Positions 44,429-55,953 of a stretch of 64,000 nt of DNA are shown in pieces. The stretch spans positions 1 to 64,000 of the forward strand of contig MU854381.1 in the NCBI GenBank assembly GCA_033296685.1, written 5' to 3'. Position 1 is the stretch's first letter. Each line of letters starts with the position of its first letter. Source of the stretch: Parachaetomium inaequale (taxonomy: Eukaryota > Ascomycota > Sordariomycetes > Sordariales > Chaetomiaceae). Below the pieces are notes generated by a model. It searched no databases and had not been told where the DNA came from. It saw only the letters and a list, made by a program, of their open reading frames with translations. The translations under genes were made by a program, and so were the position numbers.

Positions 44429-46066
44429 ATGGCCGGTCCAGTCCCCATCGCCCGGTCTCTGGGAGACATCTACACACCGGATGCGCTGCCGTCGCAGACC
44501 AAGCGATGGAACGAGCTGTTGGTCAAGTTCGAGTCGACGTACGGCCATGCGCCCGAGTTCGTCTCGCGCTCCCCGGGCAGGGTGAACATCATCGGTGAGC
44601 ACATCGACTACTCGCTGTACTCGGTGCTGCCCATGGCCATCACAGCCGATGCCCTGCTCGCCGTGTCGACCAACCTCGCCCCCACTGAGCCCGGCACCTT
44701 CAAGCTCAAGATCGCCAATGTGCAGGCCGCCAAGTTCCCCGCCCACGAGTTCGACATCCCCTTCGATGCCGTGGAGATCGACGCCACCGTCCACGAGTGG
44801 ACCAACTACTTCAAGTCGGGCCTGCGCGGCGCCCTGGAGCTGCTGCGCAAGAAGCACGGCAAGGACTTCAAGCCAAAGAGCATGAAGATCCTCATGGACG
44901 GCACTGTCCCCGCGGGCGGCGGCTTGAGCTCCAGTGCCGCCTTTGTCACCGCCAGTGCACTGGCTATCATGGCCGCCAATGGCGAGCAGGCTGTCGACAA
45001 GACCGAGCTGACCGAGCTGGCCATCGTGAGCGAGCGCGCAGTTGGCGTGAACTCGGGCGGGTAAGTCGCTGCATCCTCACCCAACATGATAAATCACACA
45101 AAACACCGCTAACATCCCCCCAGAATGGACCAGTCGGCCTCCGTCTTCTCTGAGCGCGGTTCTGCCCTCTTCGTCTCCTTCACCCCCTCCCTCAAGGCGC
45201 GCCCGGTCCACTTCCCCAAGACCAACCCGGAGCTGGTCTTTTTGATCGCCCAATCCTTCGTCACCTCGGACAAGTTCGTCACTGGACCGATCCACTACAA
45301 CCTGCGCGTGGTCGAGTGCAGCCTGGCCGCCGCCTACCTCAACGCGGTCCTAAACCCGCCTGGCACCCAGCTGCCCGCCGACGCCGCTCCCCTGGGCATC
45401 AGCCTGCACGGCTTCCAGGAGACCTACTTCGCCCTGCAGGAGCACACCACGGGCACCACATCCACCAAGTCAGCCCAGGCACAGCTCGAAGAGCTGATCG
45501 CCCTGACCAACCAAACCCTCACCAAACCCGAGGGCTATACCCGCGAGGAGATCGCCTCGGTGCTAGGCATCACAGTGGACGAGCTCAACATCCAATTCAC
45601 CTCGCGCTTCCCCGTCCGCGCCGAGCGCTTCAAGCTGCACCAGCGCGCCCAGCACGTCTTCAGTGAGGCCCTGCGCGTGCAGCAGTTCATGGCCCTGCTC
45701 GAAACGTCACCCGGTGGCGAAGACACATCCGCCTACAACACGCAACTCGGCGCCCTCCTCAACGCCACCCAGACCTCCTGCCGCGAAGCCTACGAGTGCA
45801 GCTGCGCCGAGATCGACAGCCTCTGCGCCATCGCCCGCCGCGCCGGCAGCTACGGCAGCCGCCTGACGGGCGCCGGCTGGGGCGGCTGCAGCGTGCACCT
45901 CGTCCCCGCCGACAAGGTGGCCGCCGTGCGCGAGGCCTGGGACAAGGAGTACTACAGCAAGCTGGTGCCGCAGCTCAGCGAGGAGCAGAAAGAGGCCGCT
46001 GTCGTGGTCAGCCGGCCGGGCAGCGGGAGCGCCGTGTATCTAGTCCAGGGTGGCGAGTTGGCTTGA
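44429..46066 (+). CDS. GAL1: Galactokinase
   Basis: Two exons (44429-45060, 45124-46066; 63-nt intron) give 524 aa. It phosphorylates galactose to galactose-1-phosphate in the Leloir pathway. GHMP-kinase motifs: SRSPGRVNIIGEHIDYS (substrate site; the Glu-His-Ile-Asp differs from GEHTDY only by Ile), GTVPAGGGLSSSAAF (ATP loop), and LTGAGWGGCSVHL near the C-terminus. The junction reads VNSGG-MDQSASVF, exactly the conserved galactokinase block. No other GAL gene (GAL7, GAL10) is in the window, as usual for filamentous fungi. It is not the yeast Gal3 sensor type, as the SSSAAF loop is intact. Converges on ILV2. Confidence 0.96.
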
Positions 46067-46702
46067 GGTTTTCAAGGGTCCTCTTCTGGACGTGGGGTGA
46101 GGGAGTTGGTTGTTTGCTGGTCGGCATCTACTGGTTGTTGTTGTTGCTGTTGTTGTCGGTTTGGTGGGAGTTGGGGGTTGTTCTTTGACCGACGCCTCTA
46201 CTGGGCACCGACTCATGATTGGTCTGCGCGCGTTTTATATGTATAGATAACCGAGTCAGATAGTACTCGAGATCAATAAAATGACACTCTGATCGAGTGT
46301 TGACTTGCAACATCAGTTGCCAATTCCCAAGAGCCTTGTAAAGTTGTAATCTGATGAATCACAGACATGGGATTGCTCAATATGCGAAGGGACCAAGAAA
46401 CAAAACTCAGCCTCGAATGCTTAAAGACATGGTATCCATTCCAATATATACAGCCACCGACACGGCGGGTGAAATCGCGGGGCCTAACCCCGGCTCCTCG
46501 CAAACAAACCAGATCATACAGCAGATCTGCAACCAACTTTTTGCTGACCCGTGATGCATTTAGAATAGTGGCTCAGATGCCAATGACCAAATTTTCCGTC
46601 CGTTCCGCAAAGACAAATGGCGAGAATCTCAAAGTTGGCAGATTAAGGGGGAATGCGAAGGCTTGGTTCTCCGAGAGGCGCTTCAAACTCAGGAATCAGG
46701 GT
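46067..46702. other. Convergent spacer GAL1/ILV2
   Basis: 636 nt, including a gttgttgttgctgttgttg run (46135-46155); 3' UTR sequence, no gene. Confidence 0.4.
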
Positions 46703-49044
46703 TTAACTGTGGCGGCCGCCGGTGCGCTCCCGCATCCGATCTCGCCTTTCCTTGTCCTTGGCTGTTGTACATGTTAGTTGGTCCATGTTTACAATGAAGA
46801 GAGTTCAAGAAGGTACATACCGCTATCCCAGGTGATGAACTCGTGCAGGGCGCATCCGGCGGGGACCATGGGGAGGACAGGCACCTTCTTGTCCGTCACC
46901 ACCTCGAGCAGGGCCGGCCCCTCCGCGTCAATCAGCCACTGGAGAGCCTCCACCGTCTCCTCAGGCTTGATCAGGCGCCTGTGCTTCACACCCATCGCAT
47001 CGGCCAACTTCATGAAGTCGGGGTTCTGCTGGTGGGTATGAGAATACCGGTCTTCGTAGAAGAGGTTTTGCCATTGCGTGACCATGCCTTGCTCCTCGTT
47101 GTTCAGAACGATAACCTTGATGCCAATGTTGAACTGCCTAGCAGTGGACAGCTCAGTCAGGGTCATGGCAAATGAGGCATCACCGTCAATGTCGAAAACA
47201 AGCGAGTCTGGCTTCGCCACCTTAGCACCGATAGCAGCCGGCAGGCCGTAGCCCATAGTGCCGAGACCGCCAGAGGTGATCATGGACCGGGGGTGGCGCC
47301 AGCGGAAGTGCTGAGCCACCCACATCTGGTGCTGGCCAACACCGGTGGCGATGTATGTGTCGTTCTTCCGCCCAGCCGTCAGATTGCTCAGCTCCTCGAT
47401 AAGCGTCTGGGGCTTGATCATGCCGGAGCGCTCCGCCCGCTCATAGTCGGAAAGAGGCCACTTCTTCTTCCATTCGTTGATCTTGCCGAACCACGCCTGC
47501 CTGTCGGCCATGGTCTTGGTCTCGACGTGCGGCAAGAGCATATTGAGGTTGGCGCTGATATCGCCCTCGATGGCCTCAGTCGCTTGCACAACCTTGTTGA
47601 TGTTCTTGGGCAAGATCTCGAAGTGGATGATGCCTCCGCGACCTTCCTTCGCGGCAGCCTTGGCGGCCGGGGCGAACTTGGCAATGCTGCCCGTCACGCG
47701 ATCGTCGAAGCGCGCGCCGAGGGCAATGATCAGGTCAGCTTCCTGCATCGCCATGTTGGCATACGCTGAGCCGTGCATGCCAAGCATGTGCAGCGACTTC
47801 TCGTCCAGCTCGTCGAAGGCGCCGAGGCCGTGGAGGGTGGTGGTGACGGGAAGAGAGGCCTTTTCGGCCAGAGTCTTGAGCAGTTCGGGGCCGTTCTCCG
47901 AGCAGATGACGCCGTGGCCGGCATAAATGACGGGCTTCTTGGCCATGTTGATCAGGTCGGCGACGCGGCGGATCGAAACATTCAGCTGCTTCTGGCTGAG
48001 CTCGAGGGCGGCACGAGACGCGGCGCTGGGCATGGTCGGGATGGCAGATTCGGTGGGAATAGCTCTCCGGAGAACGCCGGCCGTGATATCCTTGGGGAGA
48101 TCGACAAGGACGGGGCCAGGCCTGCCGCTGGTGGCAATCTCGAAGGCCTCGTTGATTCTCCGGGGAAGTTCGGCGACGCTCTTGACCATGACGTTCCACT
48201 TGGTGCACGCCCGCGAGATGCCAATCACATCGGCTTCTTGGAAAGCATCGCTTCCGATGGCGGACGTGACGACCTGGCCAGTAAACACGACCATTGGGGT
48301 GCCATCGGCAAGGGCATCGGCCATCGGGGTGACAACGTTGGTGGCGCCGGGGCCAGATGTCACCAACACAACACCGGGCTTTCCTGAAGCGCGCGCATAG
48401 CCCTCAGCCATGTGGCCGGCACCCTGCTCGTGCCTCGGAAGGATAAAGTCGAAATGGGGTGAGTTGTAGATGGCGTCGAACACGGGGAGAATGGCGCCGC
48501 CAGGATAGCCGACTGTAACACAGTATATGTTAGTCACAGGCCAGGGTATCAAATAATAGCAGCATCAGCAGACGCACAGATATGCTTCACATCATGCCTA
48601 AGCATCATCTCGTGGAAGATTTCTCCTCCAGTCTTCCCAATGAACCTGTTCGAGGCCTGTGTTAGTCACACGCGACAGTCCCGCGAGGCATTGGGGGGTT
48701 GGTCGTACGACTCGTCCATGTCGCTCTTCCGCGGGTTGACGAGGGGCTGGACATGGTTTCGGTCTTTCGTCGCAGCATTAAATGACTGACTGGGCTTCGG
48801 CCGTGTCTCGCTGTTGAGCAGACAGAGTTAGCCCGTCGTGGTTCAGCGGTGAGTCACGGGACGGTGAGCAAACGTACGTCGCGGTTGATTTTGTGGCGGC
48901 CGTTGTCAATTGATTCCTGGCATTGGCTGGGCTGTTGCGCCTTGCTGCCACGGCCGTGGCTCTTTGGGCTGTTGTGAGGGCTCGTTGCTGGCCGGGCCGA
49001 GCTTCGGCGAGCCCCTTGAGGGCGCGCGACGTCTGGCGGAGCAT
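46703..49044 (-). CDS. ILV2: Acetolactate synthase (acetohydroxyacid synthase) catalytic subunit
   Basis: Five exons: 48878-49044, 48709-48810, 48578-48645, 46821-48512, 46703-46761. Product 695 aa; all phases agree. It makes acetolactate/acetohydroxybutyrate with TPP and FAD, the first step of valine, leucine and isoleucine synthesis, in mitochondria. The presequence MLRQTSRALKGLAEARPGQQ is Arg/Ala-rich. Then: VNPRKSDMDESFIGKTGG, FGYPGGAILPVFDAIYN, catalytic Glu in LPRHEQGAGHMAEGYA, GPGATNVVTPMADAL, FAD/central domain, and the TPP motif GDASFAMT ... LNNEEQG. The last exon supplies KDKERRDRMRERTGG. Val/Ala at usual inhibitor-resistance sites was not assessed. The first intron contains a perfect TGACTCA. 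Without the small 5' exons the gene would lose its targeting sequence and the GYPGG context. Confidence 0.96.
48850..48856 (-). promoter_or_regulatory. TGACTCA (Cpc1/Gcn4-type) site in ILV2 intron 1
   Basis: The palindromic core tgagtca/tgactca lies inside intron 1, about 190 nt past the ATG. ILV genes are classic targets of cross-pathway amino-acid control by Cpc1/Gcn4, which binds this sequence. A near-match tgattca lies about 125 nt upstream of the ATG. Binding is inferred. Confidence 0.35.
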
Positions 49045-51039
49045 CGTGGGTGGACGGAGGAGTGGAGAGGGACCAAAGCACTGCAGTAAAAAACACAGAA
49101 AAAGAAGAGAGAAAAACAAAAAAGTAACAGGTCAACCTGCTACCGGGGGGATTGCGCGCCGAAGGCAGGGTGATTCATAAGAAGGCGAAGAGTCAATGGG
49201 CTCCACGTCGCCGAGGGTTTGGCGATGTGGAAGAAAGGACCTTGACCTTGGGCGGAGCCTGGGGTATGAGTCGGCCTCAAATTTTTGGCCCTCGATTGTG
49301 GGGTAAAAGAACGGTGACTGGGTGCGCACGGGCTGCAGGTTGATCTTTGGTGGCGATGTCGGAAGCTGCAGGAGCGATCGGTTAGCGCTGCCACATGCCT
49401 TCTCCAAACGTGGCTGGCCACGGCGGCAGTCAGTCTCGGTCTGGACCTTCCAGGTTCGCCCGATTTTCCCACTCGAATACCTTCACCGTTGGGCAATTTC
49501 GAGACACCTGCAGGCGGGATGATGAATGGCTGAACCACATGTCGGCTTCATTGCCCGAACCGTCTTCGACTGTTCCTTCTGTCTCTCCTCAAGTCACACC
49601 ACTGTCAACAATTCTCATCTGTGCGCCCTGATGTTTGGGAAGATGGCACGATGAACCCTCGTGGCCGAGGATATTCGGCTACGGGGCTCCAAGCCGACCA
49701 ATTACGGCTGGTCAATTGTTTGAACGGCCATCCGATGCCCCGAAGGTTGTGTGGCGCTTTCGGGCGGTGACTTGGTGGAACGCCCACTCCCAATGCAGCG
49801 CGCCAGCCATTGAGTCTGCTGCACCCTGCGTACTTCGTACATACAGCCGCTCTACATACATAGTAAGCATGTGCAACATGGATGCTGGCTGCGCTGCGTC
49901 CAGAGCCGGGCGGTGAGCATCAAGGGCCGCCGGGCGCTGCAGGGCAAATGGCCCCACTAGTGTCCGGCGAGGACACGAGGGAAGAAGGCCTAGTACGAGG
50001 TAACTAGTAATCCTCCCACTGCTGGCCCGGCCATAGGTACCGTAGAGCTGTGTTCGGTGGCGTTTCTGAAACGAAGAGCCTCCCGGGACAATCTGGAACA
50101 ACAAGCGCCCAGGCGTGGCGCGATGGACGGAGCATCCTGGCTGCGCTCCGGTCGCGGGATTCCGAGTGGGTCCCAGTTCCCGGGGCCCAGGTGCCGGCTC
50201 CACGGCACGCGCACGGATCCCGCCCCGGCACGGAGTGGATCTGGAGATCGGGACAAGATCCGCAGACGACGGAGTGGTGGGGAGGAATCCGACGGGATAT
50301 GCCAATTCGTGAACCTGTCGGCACAACAAGGTACACAGCAACACATAAGGTACGCGGAGCAATCTCTATACATACCTTCAGGCGAAGGGAACACCCTTCA
50401 CTTCCAGTGAAAAACCTGTCACATGTTTACTCCCATCCACGAAGGAGGACTGACCCCCTGGCTCTCGTCTCGGTACTTTTATTCTATTGCAGCTCGAATT
50501 CTGAAAGTCTTAAGCTGGAATTTGGACAGGGACCAGCATCGGAGTGACTGCCAACCAAGCCACGCACACCCACTATTCCCAAAAACATGTGGTCTGGTCA
50601 AGTAGGAGAAAGAGGTATGATCTCTAGTATAGCTGCAATAACAGGGTAAACATACTAGACTTCAAAGGAAAGACCCCAATCTGACCAAGCTTGATACGTC
50701 GTTCGCTTCCTTCACTAATACACTCGACCAAAATGCCTCCTTTCCTCCTCATAAATGTCTATCATCCGCCTATTGACCTCAAAAGTCCGTCGCACAGGGC
50801 CAACCATGTCCCCCCCGTTCATTACAACCAAGCCCAAAAGGGCGCGTATCCAAACACAGACGTCGCGAACGCCGTCCCAACTCCACGCTGGCACGCCCGC
50901 TGCCGGTGCCGAAGCAAAAGCAGGATGCAAGTGTCGCAGGAATTGATGATTACATGCCATCCCTGAAAAGCAGCAAAAGAAGCAAGAAACGCCATTGGTT
51001 AGCCCAACCTGTTCTCTCAATCTCCCGCTAGTTGCTACA
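49045..51039. other. Divergent-side intergenic region, ILV2 upstream
   Basis: About 2 kb. The first few hundred nt are the ILV2 promoter. No other gene is supported; short frames near 50715-51020 (minus) and 50755-50946 (plus) overlap one another and lack a family. Confidence 0.4.
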
Positions 51040-51972
51040 TCATTGACTGGAATATAAGCCTCCGTTTAGAAAACTTGTTGTGTTGTCCAGGAAATAGGGG
51101 GGCAAGGGATGAGGGGAGGGGTTGCTGCTTGCGCTGGCAAGCAAGAGTGGGTGCTGACAGCAACAGTGACCTGAAAGAAAGGGGCTGTGGAAGAAAAGGG
51201 GCAAGAGGAAAAGGGGAAGAAGAGAATACACATACAGCAAAGCCAGCGTCAAATCACCATGGATGTGCGCCTTCAGCTCAATCTCAATCTCCAAGTTCAG
51301 ATCCAGCCGCAGCTTGAGCGGGTTCTTCTTGCCGCCGTCACCCTGCTGCTGCTGCATCTGCTGCTGTTGTTGCTGCATCTGCATCTGCTGCTGGCGCTGC
51401 TGCTGCTGGTAGGCGATCTGGTCGTCGTAGTCCTCGTCGTCGTCCTCGTCGTCGCTGTAGCGGTTGCGGCGCCGGCGCCGGCGGCGATCCAGCTGCTGGT
51501 CCTGGGCCTGCTTTGGCTTCTTCTCCTTCTGCATCCACTTGGGCTGCGGCTTCTCGCCGTCCTTGGGCGTCGGAGGCTGCGAGAGGGCTGGGCTGTGCTC
51601 GTCTTCGTTTTCTTTTTGTTGCTGGGCCTGGGCGGGATACTCTTCGTCGGCTGCTTCCTCTTCGTCCTCTTCTTGGTCTTGGTCTTGATCGTCGCCCGAC
51701 TGGTAGTCGTCTTCTAGCACACGCTGGTTCTCGCCCTGGGGGTCCTCCTCGTCATAGTTCTCTTCGTCTTCGTCGCCGGCGTTCTGCTGTTGGATGTTGT
51801 TGTCGTTGTCCTCGCCGTCTTCGTCTTCGGCGGTGGCATGGTGTTGTGGTTGTTCAGCCTGGGTGGACTGTTCAGGCTTCTGCTCATCTTCCTCCTGCTT
51901 CGGGAGCTGCTCGTTCTCCTTTCTCTGAGGCTGTCTATTGTTAGACCTAGGCGTTCGCTGTTGGATGTCCAT
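51040..51972 (-). CDS. Acidic Gln-rich disordered protein with LRLDLNL C-terminal motif
   Basis: From ATG 51972 the frame encodes Gln/Glu/Asp-rich disorder (about residues 10-160), an Arg run (RRRRRRRNR, 163-171), an acidic patch, a Gln tract (189-210), and at 219-246 the amphipathic segment LKLRLDLNLEIEIELKAH then IHGDLTLALL. The frame runs on to the stop at 51040, but the last 64 residues are pyrimidine-derived (LLPLFLLPLFF) and look like read-through of an intron whose donor GTATGT starts at 51235, within the last Leu codon of LALL. The 3' exon is not identifiable, so the true end is open. The same motif, with a donor at the same codon position, ends the gene at 53984. The motif recurs in fungal proteins I recall without an assigned function; it may form a beta- or amphipathic module. 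Confidence 0.7.
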   Translation of the reverse strand: MDIQQRTPRSNNRQPQRKENEQLPKQEEDEQKPEQSTQAEQPQHHATAEDEDGEDNDNNIQQQNAGDEDEENYDEEDPQGENQRVLEDDYQSGDDQDQDQEEDEEEAADEEYPAQAQQQKENEDEHSPALSQPPTPKDGEKPQPKWMQKEKKPKQAQDQQLDRRRRRRRNRYSDDEDDDEDYDDQIAYQQQQRQQQMQMQQQQQQMQQQQGDGGKKNPLKLRLDLNLEIEIELKAHIHGDLTLALLYVYSLLPLFLLPLFFHSPFLSGHCCCQHPLLLASASSNPSPHPLPPYFLDNTTSFLNGGLYSSQ

Positions 51973-52649
51973 ACTTCAGCAAGGGGTCTGTCTTACCGAT
52001 GACATATTTGCAGAAAGTTTGTGAATCCTTTGTAAGTGTTCTTTGCGAAATTTGGACGAGACAGCCGTTGAAACGGTTCGTGGGACGACACGGTTTAAAA
52101 GACAGCTACTGCAAGGCGGTATTTCCAGGGACGAGCGAGGGCTGGGAAGCCCTGCATCATAGCTCCGGCCAGATCACGCCGTCCATTCTAGTGACGACAT
52201 ACATGGTTGGGTGGGCAGCCACGCCGTTTCTCGTGTACAAACGGAAAGCTGGGTGAAGTCGTGGGCATCAAAGCCACAAAAGCCTATGACGTAGTCCTCT
52301 CCATGGCGGGTTGCCAGGCGAGCAAATCAGAGGGCAGGCGAGAGAAACAAGCTTTTTGGGGGTGGGATCGAGACCACCAATCAGCTCGAAGAGGCAAGCA
52401 GATGACATCGTCCGTGCCGGGGATGGGGGAGTCGCTGAAGAAACCGGCCCAGTAACGGCCAACCGGGAGATCGTGGCGGAGGGTGTCCAGTGTATATGGG
52501 AAGACTCTTCGTGTCATGCATCGGAGTAAAGCCTCGAAACGAAGCGATTCACAGCCGACAGACGATCCACGGCAACTTCCCTCACCCACCATACCCCTTG
52601 CCAGCCTTCGAGCCACAGCTTCAAACCATCCCATTCGGGTAAAGACACC
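51973..52649. other. Divergent promoter region
   Basis: 677 nt between the start of the acidic protein (minus) and the conserved gene at 52650 (plus). Contains TGACGT at 52287-52292 and ttaaaag near 52095. No gene. Confidence 0.45.
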
Positions 52650-53482
52650 ATGCCGATCGGTCTACTGGTGATAGCGGGCATCCCAACGACGATTGGGGTC
52701 TGCGAGGCCCTGAGCGCGCAGAAGAAGGCGAACGCGGCGGCCAAGGAGAAGGCCAAGTTCCACCTGACGGCCACTGTTTCACTTGATGGACAGGGCCCAG
52801 TCGAGTGCTGGTGCATCCTGAAAGACGGAAATGTGAGTCCTGCTGGCACCACCCCTGAGCCATCTCAAGGAAATATCCCATCCCGCACTTATAGGCGGTT
52901 CTGGAGTCTCGGAGAGCCCTCGGGAACGTGCGATGGGCCAGAAACTGACTGACGGGTTCGCAGCTGTGGATCGACCATCCGGCCTTCCCGATGCCGGGCC
53001 ACAAGTTCACGGGCTACTACTTCACATACCCGTCCGAGGCGCAACAGCTGGGGCTGGTCAGCACCATCGCCGACGACCCGCCCATGCTCAACTGGCTCTT
53101 TGTGGACAAGGACACCAACATGATCCGGCACGGGGGTCGGCAGGACACGCTGGGCGGCCACACGGTTGGGCCGTGGCACTGGAGCGATGACGAGCAATGG
53201 CTGACCCTCGAGGGCGACTCGTCCCGGTTTGTGGCCGTGCAGTTGGACAACAAAAAGTGGGCGGTGGCCTGGAATCGGGATTCGAGCTTCAGCAAGGGGG
53301 GCGGGCCTGGGGAAACAAGCGAAACGGAGCCGGAAACGGACCAGGAATCAGAGGCAACGGAGGGCCGAGACAGGCAGGGAACTCGCCCTCCTCGCCCCCG
53401 TAAGTGGATGCGCATCACGGGCCTCCATCGGAAAATGCAGCTGGGCATGGAGAGTCGATACGTCAAAAAATCGAATGAATAA
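52650..53482 (+). CDS. Conserved fungus-specific protein, function unknown
   Basis: Two exons (52650-52832, 61 codons; 52964-53482; intron of 131 nt, GTGAGT...GCAG) give 233 aa. N-terminus MPIGLLVIAGIPTTIGVCEA is hydrophobic and could anchor or target the protein; then SAQKKANAAAKEKAKFHLTA, a beta-rich domain (CWCILKDGNLWIDHPAFPMP, GHKFTGYYFTYPSE, STIADDPPMLNWLFVDKDT, GPWHWSDDEQWLTLEGDSSR, VQLDNKKWAVAWNRDS) and a Glu/Thr-rich plus basic tail (RPPRPRKWMRITGLHRKMQL). I recognise the aromatic-rich core as a family common in filamentous ascomycetes but without an assigned activity. The well-formed splice sites and in-frame join make it a confident gene. Confidence 0.85.
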
Positions 53483-53983
53483 AGCAGAGCCATGACGAGA
53501 GGAGTATTAATGTGACGTTGTTGGTGTGTGGGCGACTTTCTTGGCTCTTGTAAGTGAGTGTTTGGCTTTGTCTGGCTTGCCGTGTAAGTCGGTGGGCCCG
53601 GTATGCATGCCAAAGCCTACAGCAGCGACAAGGAAATGCCACTCTGGGACCACACATGCATAGAAACATCCATCTTGTGGCCGGACCAGCCCGTGTGGAT
53701 GGGTGGCGCCTCGTGGCCGGGCGAAGTCCCCATTTCGTCTGATGACTTCATCATCTCGCTCGTCTCGTCAGATCCGGTTTTGGCCACTGTGAGGGAGACT
53801 AAACATGCGCATTGTTGCCTTTAATAACCCACTACCCCGGGGCCCAAGGACCCTTAAAAGACCACATCTCGACTACACATCCACACAACATTGATCTATA
53901 TCCATCTACAGAGACCCTCGGAGTCACAACCAACATCCGCATCACTCTATCTTTAATCTCTTCATTCACGACACACTTCCACA
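53483..53983. other. Intergenic
   Basis: 501 nt holding TGACGT at 53513-53518 and a TATA-like cttaaaag near 53851, about 130 nt before the next ATG. No gene. Confidence 0.45.
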
Positions 53984-54340
53984 ATGGCATCCCGAAGCGG
54001 CTCAGAGGAGAAGAAGCCCCGGCGCCAGCAGCAGACGTACGAGTCCGAAGGCGAAGAGTCCGAGGAGTACCAGCCCCAGCCCCAGAGGAGGAGGCGCAAC
54101 AAGCAGAGAGGTGGCCAGGGCCCGCTCGACAACCTCGCCCTCGACAATGTCCAGAACACGGCAGGCGGGCTCGTCAACTCGGCGACAGGAGCACTAGGCG
54201 GCGTGGCAGGCAACGCCGTCCAAGACCAAAAGGGCGGCGGCAAGAGCGACACCCTCAGGCTCAGGCTGGACCTCAACCTCGACATCGAGATTACACTCAA
54301 GGCCAAGATCCATGGTGATCTGGAACTTGCTCTCTTGTAA
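53984..54340 (+). CDS. Small disordered protein with LRLDLNL C-terminal motif
   Basis: 118 aa as an unspliced frame: MASRSGSEEKKPRRQQQTYE, an acidic/Tyr/Gln/Pro segment, the basic run RRRRNKQR, a Gly/Asn/Ala segment (LDNVQNTAGGLVNSATGALG), then LRLRLDLNLDIEITLKA and KIHGDLELALL at the very end. The motif is the same as in the minus-strand gene at 51972. The stop codon TAA overlaps a perfect donor GTAAGT (54337-54342), so the transcript could end here or splice into a short 3' exon; both are possible. The Gly/Ala segment resembles fungal LEA-like or conidial proteins, but that is inference. Confidence 0.75.
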   Translation: MASRSGSEEKKPRRQQQTYESEGEESEEYQPQPQRRRRNKQRGGQGPLDNLALDNVQNTAGGLVNSATGALGGVAGNAVQDQKGGGKSDTLRLRLDLNLDIEITLKAKIHGDLELALL

Positions 54341-55953
54341 GTGACAATGTTTTTTTACTCTGCTCATTTCTACCCTCCCCCCCTTTTGTTTCTTGGGCGT
54401 CAGTTGCGCGATGAAACCTTCACCCTTGAAATACCGACGCAGGTTTCAGTCTCTAGAACAAGTGTCAGTCACCGTCACCACCATCACTACCATCACCAAC
54501 ACCCATTACACCACTTCCTCCCCCGAGTGTTTCCTATGCCCCCGTCATGTCTCTTACTTAGGCTAAAGGACTATGTAGAGAAACCTGAGCAGGAGACTCT
54601 CTGGGGATCCACTTCCGCGCACCGTTCCGTTTTGGGGGAGATGCAGTTGTTGTTGTTGCCCTTGGGGGTTTGCGGTTTACGGATGGGTATAGGGGCTAAT
54701 TCCTTAGGAACTGAAGCAACTAGAGGCCGCCCTATAGTCCAGAAGGGCGCACATCACTATATCTTTTTGTACCGGAACCCGGTTTGGGTGGGATCAGGGC
54801 AGGGGCAGTTCAGGGGTTGCATTTATTTGTTAGGGACCACGGGGTCATGTTAATGTTAGCTGGCGAACGGGTATCATCAGATTTTGGCGGGTTTCCTAGA
54901 GGTTCAGTACCATACCTCACTGGCAATATACCAGATTTATCTTCAAATGTGTTGGTCAGTCTCAGTACCTACTTTTACCGGTTCGCCGTGTGTAAGTCAA
55001 TCCAATCGACGGTCCGTTTTGGACGTTCTGGGATGGTATGGGTTGTAATTTACGAGGTGGATCGTGCGCCGTTAACTAGGGCGCTCCGTGTCTCAAACTC
55101 AATTTTAACCACAGGCAGACAGGCTTGCATTGCACACACTCACTCCGAGCAGATGGTCTCCGTTGTCAGCCCCATGGTAATTTCCCGACGCCCCGAGCTG
55201 TGAAACCGGTTATCAGGAGAGACAGGTGTCTGAACACCTCCCATCCAGAACCGAATTCACCGATCTCGGGCTTGAAACTTGACCAACATGGGGGCCTGCT
55301 CGAGAGTGGCACAGGGTCCAGGACGCGCAATCCCCAAAGTGCTTGCTTGCATCATTTGTTGGCGGCTTCCATGGATGTTGAGCGGGCTGGCGGGATCCCT
55401 TGCAACGGCCACTAGTTACCGGGACACCCCCGGGCCACTTGCGGAACAAGGGCCACACCCGTGATGTCATCCCCTCCCCCCCTGCAGGCCAACCCCCAAG
55501 ACACAGGCAAGACACTCGCTCACGTTATTCGGGCCGCCCTTCGCTTGTGTCTCCATCTTCTGCACTTCTTAGCGAAGGTTTTGTGTGTTCAATTCGTACC
55601 TAACCCTGCCGTAAACCCTAAATCCCTGTATCTCGTCTGAACTGTTCGTACCCTCGACCGTTCAATGACGTCATTTGCTTCCCGTCCGCTCCCACCATTT
55701 CGCATCCACACCACCACAACATACGGGCGAGACAAGCTTGGATCTGGCAGACGTTCCAGAATCCGAGCGTTACCCCTCGATCCTTACGCTCCTTGATTCT
55801 GGCAGCTCGTATTACGCAGCTGGAGTGGAAGCTGCTGTTGAGAGCCCAGCCTGCTCTTCTGAAGACCATCACAGACAGAAAAGCAACAACACTGTGGGCA
55901 TCGAAGCTGGGCCAGATAGAGAAAAGCACTCGGCAAGTAGCCATCCAGCAGTT
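54341..55953. other. Intergenic, upstream of DUF3659 gene
   Basis: 1.6 kb. Possible 3' exon/UTR of the preceding gene, and the CRE palindrome at 55666-55673. Open frames here lack ATG context or a family. The frame before 55954 stays open back to about 55675 and could include a 5' exon. Confidence 0.4.
55666..55673. promoter_or_regulatory. Perfect CRE palindrome TGACGTCA
   Basis: Exact cAMP-response-type element bound by ATF/CREB bZIP factors (Atf1/AtfA type in fungi), 281 nt before the proposed ATG of the DUF3659 gene. Function is inferred. Confidence 0.5.

Noticed and set aside
40092..46066. Idea that the MFS transporter, HNH gene and galactokinase form a metabolic cluster
   Set aside because: No shared pathway, no biosynthetic enzyme, ordinary spacing and an unrelated HNH family.
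46703..46820. Unspliced end of ILV2 (ITWDSGMYLLELSSL)
   Set aside because: A GTATGT donor and ACAACAG acceptor restore the conserved KDKERRDRMRERTGG C-terminus, so the short read-through is intron.
50715..51020. Minus-strand frame ending in RRTFEVNRRMIDIYEEER, which reads like real protein
   Set aside because: Only about 30 residues look coding, no family was recognised, no splice partner was found, and a plus-strand frame overlaps it. Could be revisited with transcripts.
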